Shown piece after piece: positions 1 to 4,941 of a stretch of 5,735 nucleotides of DNA (the stretch's first letter is position 1; every line of letters begins with the position of its first letter). The DNA lies in contig CACYQE010000054.1 in NCBI GenBank assembly GCA_902776515.1, positions 1 to 5,735 on the forward strand. Reading direction: 5' to 3'. The stretch comes from an uncultured Pseudomonadota bacterium. GTDB taxonomy: Bacteria; Pseudomonadota; Alphaproteobacteria; Rs-D84. Made by a program: the position numbers and the translations under genes. The notes beneath the pieces were generated by a model. The model was given only the letters and a program-made list of their open reading frames with translations. It was not told the origin of the DNA and made no database searches.

Positions 1-2
1 AT

Positions 3-581
3 TTTGCACCAAGGTTTTCACCTGATGGAACACGTGTTGCATTGTCTTTGGTGAAAAATGGAATTACACATATATATGAATACGACATTGAAAATAATTT
101 CTTGAAACAATTAACTTCTGGGAATGCCATCGACACTAGTCCATCGTATTCGCCAGATGGTCGTAAAATCGCATTTAATTCTGATCGCAGTGGCAGTCAA
201 CAAATTCACGTTTTGGATTTGAATACTGGTGAAGTAAAACGCTTGACTTATGGTGCAGGGCGTTATGCAACGCCGGCATGGTCCCCAGATGGACAATTTA
301 TTGCCTTTACAAAAATGGCAGATGACACTTTCTATGTTGGTGTTATGAACCAAGATGGCAAAAACGAAAAGATTTTGGCTGGTGGTTGGTTTATGGAGGC
401 ACCTTCTTGGGCACCGGGATCGCGGCGTTTGGTTTTTTATGAAACAGAAAAAGCAGTCGATAATATTGAAAGAATCAGTCATATTCGCAGTGTCGATATC
501 ACGGGGCAAAATATGTATGACATTGAATTACCTGATGATATAAATGGTTTGGAACCAACCTGGTCACCAAGGTTACCGTAA
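3..581 (+). CDS. tolB: TolB, C-terminal part (Tol-Pal system periplasmic beta-propeller), 5' truncated by window edge
   Basis: TolB is the periplasmic beta-propeller of the Tol-Pal system, which links inner and outer membranes during constriction and interacts with Pal and the other Tol proteins. The first complete codon is at base 3, and 192 residues are visible of a protein that is usually a little over 400 long, so the N-terminal domain and first blades lie outside the window. Blade repeats are clear: FSPDGTRVAL, then YSPDGRKIAF followed by NSDRSGSQQIHVLDL, then WSPDGQFIAFTK, then WAPGSRRLVFYE, ending in the typical WSPRLP terminus. The stretch AIDTSPSYSPDG and the phrase GRYATPAWSPDG are characteristic of alphaproteobacterial TolB. 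The TAA stop overlaps the A of the next ATG, so the downstream nuclease gene is probably translationally coupled. Assignment is by recognised family pattern. Confidence 0.93.
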   Translation, partial: FAPRFSPDGTRVALSLVKNGITHIYEYDIENNFLKQLTSGNAIDTSPSYSPDGRKIAFNSDRSGSQQIHVLDLNTGEVKRLTYGAGRYATPAWSPDGQFIAFTKMADDTFYVGVMNQDGKNEKILAGGWFMEAPSWAPGSRRLVFYETEKAVDNIERISHIRSVDITGQNMYDIELPDDINGLEPTWSPRLP

Positions 582-1000
582 TGCGTGGATTGGTTGTATT
601 TGTTTGTGGTTTACTTTTTCCAATGGCATTGTATGCCGTTCCGGCACGTGTTGGGTATATTATTGATGGCGATACTTTTTCAGCAATGGTGAATTTGGAT
701 GATGATATAGAAATCTCTGTCCGTGTTCGTTTGCGAAATGTTGATACACCGGAAATGACCAGTGAGTGTGAATATGAAAGAACGCGTGCTGTTGCTGCAA
801 AGGTTCGTTTGGGTGAAATAATCCCAACGGGAACAATCGTTCAATTAGAAAATATCAAAGATGATAAGTATCTGGGGCGAATCGATGCGAACGTTATAAC
901 ACCCGATGGTCGCGATGTTGGTAATGTCTTGATATCTGAAGGTTTTGGGCGAAAATACGCTGGCGGAAAACGCCAACCTTGGTGTAATGGAAATCAATAA
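581..1000 (+). CDS. Secreted thermonuclease-like (SNase domain) protein
   Basis: This 139-residue protein belongs to the staphylococcal nuclease (SNase/TNase) fold, whose members cut DNA or RNA with a calcium ion. Residues 1-19 form a Sec signal peptide ending in ALYA, so the mature enzyme should be periplasmic or secreted. Catalytic positions of the family are all recognisable: D31 in IIDGDTF, R50, D55, T56 and E58 in VRLRNVDTPE, and R100 in DKYLGR. They match Asp21, Arg35, Asp40, Thr41, Glu43 and Arg87 of the staphylococcal enzyme, so activity is expected. The domain fills nearly the whole mature protein. The start at 581 overlaps the tolB stop (TAATG); a weak AAGG lies at 569-572, eight bases upstream, and coupling from tolB is likely. 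The substrate in vivo cannot be read from sequence. The gene converges on plsC with only 16 bp between stops. Confidence 0.88.
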   Translation: MRGLVVFVCGLLFPMALYAVPARVGYIIDGDTFSAMVNLDDDIEISVRVRLRNVDTPEMTSECEYERTRAVAAKVRLGEIIPTGTIVQLENIKDDKYLGRIDANVITPDGRDVGNVLISEGFGRKYAGGKRQPWCNGNQ

Positions 1001-1016
1001 GTTAATTTTTTACTGT

Positions 1017-1724
1017 TTATGCACTGTGCCGGTTAATGGCTTCACTGATTTCGGGCAATGTTGATGTTGATGGAATAATTGTTTCGAAATAAACGTGTGC
1101 TGTTCCTGATTTCATTTTTCCGTGTTTTGGCCAATAAATCCCGGTATCTGTCCCAACCGGTAAAATAGGCAACTTTAAATTTTGTGCCAAAAACAATAAA
1201 CCGCGTTTCAGTGGTATACGAACACCAGGTTTTACCCGTGTTCCTTCGGGAAAAATAATTAATGTTTGGCCGTTTCTGATTTTTTCTGCGACAGCCTCGG
1301 TTAATTTTTGCATATTTGTTGCACCGCGTGCACGGTTTACCGGTTGCAAACCCATTCGCCAAAAAGCCCATCCATAAACAGGAATCCACAACAATTCTCG
1401 TTTTATGATAAAAAACGGATTTTGTATATTTGTGGCCAAAATTGCGACCTCCATAATAGACATATGTTTTGCGGCAACAATTGATTTCCCATCAAGTCGC
1501 AAATTATCGTTTGGGGTTGCGGGAACACCATCTTCTTCGACCGGCGGATAATGCACTTCGTATTTTATATTGCATATTATTCGGGCAAGAACCAAAACAC
1601 CCACTGCACATGTTATAACAAAAAAGTTGTTCAACTTTTTTGATACCAGTCCCACCAGTAAAATTGGCGACCATAAAATGAAATAAACGGCCAACAAAAT
1701 TTTAAAAATAACAGTTCGTAACAT
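1017..1724 (-). CDS. plsC: 1-acyl-sn-glycerol-3-phosphate acyltransferase (PlsC family)
   Basis: Members of this family acylate lysophosphatidic acid to phosphatidic acid, the precursor of membrane phospholipids, at the inner membrane. The 235 residues show an N-terminal hydrophobic region (about 5-50) and then the acyltransferase blocks in order. The catalytic block is KHMSIMEV (H87 to E92, an H-x4-E form of the usual H-x4-D). Next come block II near GLQPVNRARG (125-134), block III IIFPEGTR (156-163) and block IV LPILPVG (185-191). Length is normal for bacterial PlsC. The start is supported by AAGGA at 1735-1731, six bases before the ATG. It is the last gene of the ftsE-ftsX-DUF218-plsC string, 15 bp after the DUF218 stop. 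Other acyl acceptors, such as ornithine lipid precursors, are possible, since specificity cannot be decided from motifs alone. Confidence 0.9.
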   Translation of the reverse strand: MLRTVIFKILLAVYFILWSPILLVGLVSKKLNNFFVITCAVGVLVLARIICNIKYEVHYPPVEEDGVPATPNDNLRLDGKSIVAAKHMSIMEVAILATNIQNPFFIIKRELLWIPVYGWAFWRMGLQPVNRARGATNMQKLTEAVAEKIRNGQTLIIFPEGTRVKPGVRIPLKRGLLFLAQNLKLPILPVGTDTGIYWPKHGKMKSGTAHVYFETIIPSTSTLPEISEAINRHSA

Positions 1725-1730
1725 TTTTCA

Positions 1731-1735
1731 TCCTT
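1731..1735 (-). promoter_or_regulatory. Ribosome binding site of plsC
   Basis: AAGGA reads on the minus strand at 1735-1731 and is followed by six bases (tgaaaa) before the ATG at 1724. This is the clearest Shine-Dalgarno in the minus-strand operon. It fixes the plsC start and suggests plsC is initiated independently, while the two genes before it depend more on coupling. It lies within the 15-bp gap after the DUF218 stop. Confidence 0.7.
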
Positions 1736-1739
1736 GGTG

Positions 1740-2249
1740 TTAATTACTTTCTTTGATTCCAAGCCTTGTAACGATATATTTTACATATTCGATTGTCCAG
1801 CGTTCCAATCTGCGTCCGGCGGACATTTCAGACAAGATAGCAGGACAGGCCACAATTTCCGTATTTGGTAATTCTGATTGTATCAGATATTTTGCACGAT
1901 GAATATGATCTTCGGTTGTTATTAAAACGATTCGGTCCAAACCGGCCTTGGTTGCGATGCGTTTAATTGCCCGTGCGTTTTGATACGTTGATTTAGATGT
2001 AGATTCAATAAAAGCCTTGATAGACATAGATGGGTTGACGTTTGTTCCGGCACCTATTATGTATAAATCAGAATAGGGGTGTTTTTTTATCTGATTGACG
2101 GCAAAAGGTATCCTGCGTGCATCGCCCGTTAAAACGAAAATGCTGTCATTAGGTAATATGTTGGCACAATTATTCGGACTGGACAATTTGAATATAATCC
2201 CACCCAAAACAAAGACCCCCAGTAATAAAGATGAAGTTAATAATCTCAT
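1740..2249 (-). CDS. DUF218 / YdcF-ElyC-SanA-like membrane-anchored protein
   Basis: The 169-residue product has an N-terminal hydrophobic anchor (about 3-22) followed by a DUF218 domain. Family hallmarks are the first strand DSIFVLTGDARR (35-46), the second strand LYIIGAG (62-68), the S-x-x-T-x-x-N-A-type block STSKSTYQNARA (83-94) and IVLITTEDHIHRAKY (107-121), where the family usually has an H-x-x-R-A motif (H115, R118). The biochemical role of DUF218 is not settled; E. coli relatives ElyC and SanA affect envelope integrity and peptidoglycan or enterobacterial common antigen metabolism. The topology implies a periplasmic domain held at the inner membrane. The ATG directly abuts the ftsX TAA stop with no spacer and no strong Shine-Dalgarno, so translation is probably coupled to ftsX. 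The domain is slightly shorter than that of YdcF. Membership is well supported; exact function is not. Confidence 0.82.
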   Translation of the reverse strand: MRLLTSSLLLGVFVLGGIIFKLSSPNNCANILPNDSIFVLTGDARRIPFAVNQIKKHPYSDLYIIGAGTNVNPSMSIKAFIESTSKSTYQNARAIKRIATKAGLDRIVLITTEDHIHRAKYLIQSELPNTEIVACPAILSEMSAGRRLERWTIEYVKYIVTRLGIKESN

Positions 2250-3089
2250 TTAATTATTCTTTAAAATATCCAACGTTGTTCGTTTGGTTATGTATATCGC
2301 AAAAATAACAATGGCAACCGGCATTAACATTAATAGTATCCAACCCGTTCCGGATAATCCCATCATAGTCATTAAACCCAATCGTGCCGAATGTGCCGTC
2401 CAAAGTATCAACATTAATATGGGCATCGCAACCAGAAAACCAGCAGTGCATGCAACGCCACATATTTTTGTAACAATCATTTGCATTTGTTGAACGACAA
2501 ACGAATCGTTTGCACCAACCTGATTAAGGATTTCCAATTCACGTTTATGTAACATAGCGGTATTCCTTGCAATAAACGAAATGCATAAACCAATTGCGGC
2601 GATAATCAACACCAAAACTATGCCCGAAATAGTGACCATTTTCCAACCGGCTGAAATAGATGGGTTTAATGCCTGGGTATGGGTCAGCATACGTGCATAG
2701 GGTGAAATTTTATCGTTGAACAGTTTTATGTCCGATTTAGTTTTAAATTTGATTTCATACATCTGGGGTAAATAATTTTGTAACACACCGCCGCCATCAG
2801 AAATCCATGGCCGAACCAGTTCCATCATTTCGGCATTTGATATTTCACGCATACTGGCAATTTTGGAACGATTGTCTTCGATGATTTTTTTAACGTTTTG
2901 GGAAGTGGCCTGGCTGGTTACCTGGACCGTGGCGAATAAATCCCACTGGCGATTCCAACGAACAACGCCGGTCCCTATTGATAATGATATTCCCAGTGCT
3001 AACACAGCCAAAAAAGTCATAATTCCAACAATCACTGTCATAAATATTGACTGGTCATGTACCAACGAAAATACAAGTGGTCTTTTCAT
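2250..3089 (-). CDS. ftsX: Cell division ABC transporter permease-like protein FtsX
   Basis: FtsX is the membrane half of FtsEX, which uses FtsE ATP hydrolysis to switch on periplasmic septal peptidoglycan hydrolases, usually through EnvC-like activators. The 279 residues fit the four-helix FtsX topology: TM1 about 16-38, a periplasmic loop domain about 40-150, TM2 about 153-174, TM3 about 204-230 and TM4 about 246-268. The family signature after TM2 is visible as HKRELEILNQVGANDSFV (181-198), a cytoplasmic segment thought to contact FtsE. The gene starts 3 bp after the ftsE stop and ends directly against the DUF218 ATG. A weak GGGA precedes the start, so coupling to ftsE is likely. A MacB-type permease is less likely because of the small size and the ftsE neighbour. 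Confidence 0.9.
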   Translation of the reverse strand: MKRPLVFSLVHDQSIFMTVIVGIMTFLAVLALGISLSIGTGVVRWNRQWDLFATVQVTSQATSQNVKKIIEDNRSKIASMREISNAEMMELVRPWISDGGGVLQNYLPQMYEIKFKTKSDIKLFNDKISPYARMLTHTQALNPSISAGWKMVTISGIVLVLIIAAIGLCISFIARNTAMLHKRELEILNQVGANDSFVVQQMQMIVTKICGVACTAGFLVAMPILMLILWTAHSARLGLMTMMGLSGTGWILLMLMPVAIVIFAIYITKRTTLDILKNN

Positions 3090-3092
3090 ATT

Positions 3093-3887
3093 TTACAGTT
3101 TCCCAATGTTGTCAAACTGTTTGGACAGTTCGGAAAAATAATTTTTATTATCGGTATCTTTTGTAGCTTTTGATGCGGTCAAAGGAACCTTTGGAATATG
3201 GTGGTCGGATGTTCCAACAAAGCCCAGACGATGATTTTCAACGTGCATCACAGGAAATTTATATGTTTCTATCATTTTAGAACTGTGTGTGGCCAATATG
3301 ATGGTTGTTCCAAACATTTTATTCATTTGGATAAACAGTTCCATCAATCTGGATGCGTTTTCATCGTCCAAATTTCCGGTCGGTTCGTCAGCCAATAAAA
3401 TAGCCGGTTGAACGATAATAGCCCGTGCCACAGAAACACGTTGTTGTTGTCCGCCGCTGAGTGTTTTAGGATTTGCATTTGCAAATTTTGCCAAACCCAC
3501 CCATTCCAATGTTTTTGTGACTAATTTTCTTATTTTAGCCTCATCAACGCCACGAACACGCAGGGGCAGGGCGATATTGTCGAACACAGACATGTGTGAC
3601 AACAATGAATATTCCTGGAAAACGATGGCCATTTTATGACGTATTTCGCTGATTTCGTCACGTGACATATCCGTGGTAACGCGACCGAACAGTTTGATCA
3701 TACCACGACACGGTTTGTGCAATTGATAAATCAAACGCAACAAAGTTGTTTTTCCGGCACCCGATGCACCGGTCAGAAAATAGAAAGCACCCGCACCAAC
3801 ATTAAATGACACATCGGTTAAAATGTCATTTTTGTTGTCGTATCTGGCCCCAACATTTGCAAAAGAAATAACAGTATTATCTTCCAT
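3093..3887 (-). CDS. ftsE: Cell division ATP-binding protein FtsE
   Basis: FtsE is the cytoplasmic ABC ATPase that drives FtsX at the division site. All ABC motifs are intact: Walker A GASGAGKTT (40-48), Q-loop VFQEYSLL (Q91), signature LSGGQQQR (143-150), Walker B ILLADEPTG (163-171) with catalytic E168, D-loop NLDD and switch histidine H201. The ATG at 3887 is preferred. A TTG one codon upstream (3890) is in frame, but neither has a Shine-Dalgarno. A promoter with its -10 ending at 3896 would start the mRNA at about 3889-3887, so the transcript appears leaderless. At 264 residues it is longer than the roughly 222 of E. coli FtsE. The extra length is a C-terminal tail of about 42 residues after the ATPase core, rich in Lys, Asp, Ser and Thr. 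It is the first gene of the minus-strand operon. Confidence 0.93.
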   Translation of the reverse strand: MEDNTVISFANVGARYDNKNDILTDVSFNVGAGAFYFLTGASGAGKTTLLRLIYQLHKPCRGMIKLFGRVTTDMSRDEISEIRHKMAIVFQEYSLLSHMSVFDNIALPLRVRGVDEAKIRKLVTKTLEWVGLAKFANANPKTLSGGQQQRVSVARAIIVQPAILLADEPTGNLDDENASRLMELFIQMNKMFGTTIILATHSSKMIETYKFPVMHVENHRLGFVGTSDHHIPKVPLTASKATKDTDNKNYFSELSKQFDNIGKL

Positions 3888-3895
3888 CAAAAATG

Positions 3896-3924
3896 ATATT
3901 AGTAAAAAAAATTTTTTGGGTCAA
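3896..3924 (-). promoter_or_regulatory. Predicted sigma70-type promoter of the ftsEX operon
   Basis: On the minus strand TTGACC (3924-3919) and TAATAT (3901-3896) are separated by exactly 17 bp, close to the housekeeping consensus. The spacer is an A6-T-T7-like tract. The expected start point is about 3889-3887, on or next to the ftsE ATG. A second TATAAT on the same strand at 3969-3964 has no good -35 and is a weaker alternative giving a leader of about 70 bases. Confidence 0.65.
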
Positions 3925-4030
3925 GGTCATTACTTTTTATTTTGTTGATATTTTTGGCTCTTTATTATAACGGTTTGAAACTACGTTAAAAATTACATTG
4001 AATTTTGTGCTTTTTTCTGGGTCTAAAATG

Positions 4031-4039
4031 TGATATAAT
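4031..4039 (+). promoter_or_regulatory. Extended -10 promoter of the outer-membrane protein gene
   Basis: TGATATAAT combines a perfect TATAAT (4034-4039) with an upstream TG at the extended -10 position. The -35 region at about 4011-4017 is only a T-run, which is acceptable for an extended -10 promoter. The predicted start at about 4046 gives a leader of about 20 bases that contains the ribosome binding site. It probably drives both right-hand genes and is divergent from the ftsE promoter. Confidence 0.65.
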
Positions 4040-4055
4040 TCCATTGTAAATAAAC

Positions 4056-4060
4056 AGGAG
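4056..4060 (+). promoter_or_regulatory. Strong ribosome binding site of the outer-membrane protein gene
   Basis: AGGAG at 4056-4060 lies five bases before the ATG at 4066, with an A-rich spacer. It fixes the start and, with the perfect -10, suggests high expression, as is common for abundant outer-membrane proteins. Confidence 0.8.
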
Positions 4061-4065
4061 AAAAA

Positions 4066-4905
4066 ATGAAAAAAACATTGGTTAGTTTGTTGGCTGTCAT
4101 GATGACCACTGGTGCGATGGCGGCTTGTTATGGTGATGGTTGTTCTTGCGAAGGTGATAATTGCAGAACCAAGAAATACCGTGTTATAAATATAATAACC
4201 GGTGTTCCTACTCAGATGTATGGTGAACCCGTTGCGGCACCACAGCCGGTTGAACCAGCTCGACCTGAACCTGTGATTGTGGCACCGGTTGCACAAAACG
4301 ACACCTATATTGGTGCACACCTTAGTTTGAATTTATTGAATTTCAAGACCAAGTACAAGGCATCGCCGGCGGCGGCGGTTGTTGATGCTAGTGCGGACCA
4401 CGACAGTTATAATTTTGAACCGGTGTTTGGTGGTGATTTGTTCGTTGGTAAAATTTTCTCACCGTCTTGGCGTGGTGATATCGAAGTCGGCTATATTACA
4501 AAATTCACTGATTCTGGTGAAGGTATTACGTTTAATTTGTCTGCACCATATATCTTGGGCAATATTTCCTATAATTTTGCGGGTGGTGTATATATTGGCG
4601 GCGGTATTGGTGTTGCGTTGCCACAAATACGTACAGACTGGACATATTATTCCGACAATGATCCAGAAAATAGCAAGTTGTCGTTAATGGGTGCGGCGAT
4701 GTTTGGATATTCGCACCACTTGTCACCGAACGTAGTTTTAGATTTGCGTTATCGTTTGGCGGCATTTGAAGGTCCGGATATTACACGTGATTCTAATAGA
4801 CCGGCGATTGCAGTTCCAGCTACACCTGCGTTGGAATCTTTGGGTATAGATGTTAAAACTGTATGGGATAATTCGTTCTCTATTGGTGTAAGATACGAAT
4901 TTTAA
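4066..4905 (+). CDS. Small outer-membrane beta-barrel protein with N-terminal Cys cluster
   Basis: The 279-residue protein begins with a clear signal peptide (MKKTLVSLLAVMM, cleavage most likely after AMA at residue 19). The mature N-terminus has CYGDGCSCEGDNC (Cys 21, 26, 28, 33), then a short basic region and a Pro/Ala/Val linker (about 55-76). From residue 80 alternating hydrophobic and polar strands rich in Gly, Tyr and Phe follow, for example YIGAHLSLNL, FGGDLFVGKIF, RGDIEVGYITKF, GGVYIGGGIGVAL and VVLDLRYRLAAF. The C-terminal strand FSIGVRYEF ends in Phe, the usual BAM recognition signal. Strand number and size suit an eight-stranded OmpA/opacity-type barrel. No peptidoglycan-binding OmpA C-terminal domain is present. 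A lipoprotein reading (AMAAC) is possible, but Met at -3 is a poor lipobox. Specific function is unknown. A secreted repeat protein follows 36 bp downstream, likely in the same transcript. Confidence 0.85.
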   Translation: MKKTLVSLLAVMMTTGAMAACYGDGCSCEGDNCRTKKYRVINIITGVPTQMYGEPVAAPQPVEPARPEPVIVAPVAQNDTYIGAHLSLNLLNFKTKYKASPAAAVVDASADHDSYNFEPVFGGDLFVGKIFSPSWRGDIEVGYITKFTDSGEGITFNLSAPYILGNISYNFAGGVYIGGGIGVALPQIRTDWTYYSDNDPENSKLSLMGAAMFGYSHHLSPNVVLDLRYRLAAFEGPDITRDSNRPAIAVPATPALESLGIDVKTVWDNSFSIGVRYEF

Positions 4906-4929
4906 TTCGGCACAGACAGAGAGAGCAAT

Positions 4930-4934
4930 GGAGG
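4930..4934 (+). promoter_or_regulatory. Ribosome binding site of the repeat/fibre gene
   Basis: GGAGG at 4930-4934 lies seven bases before the ATG at 4942. This is a near-perfect Shine-Dalgarno and fixes the start of the open-ended right-hand gene. No promoter or terminator hairpin is visible in the 36-bp gap, so co-transcription with the preceding barrel gene is likely. Confidence 0.8.
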
Positions 4935-4941
4935 GATACAA

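Noticed and set aside
961..1011. Stem TGGCG-GAAAA-CGCCA (961-975) near the end of the nuclease gene with a T6 run at 1006-1011, as a possible terminator.
   Set aside because: The stem is only five base pairs, lies inside the coding region and is about 30 bases from the T-run, so it does not form an intrinsic terminator.
3964..3969. Minus-strand TATAAT as the main ftsE promoter.
   Set aside because: No acceptable -35 lies 16-18 bp upstream, while the TTGACC/TAATAT pair nearer the gene fits well. It remains only a secondary candidate.
4123..4131. Lipoprotein lipobox (AMAAC) in the barrel protein.
   Set aside because: Met at -3 is unusual, and a standard signal peptidase I site after AMA fits better. 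The protein ends in a beta-barrel terminal Phe, as integral outer-membrane proteins do.
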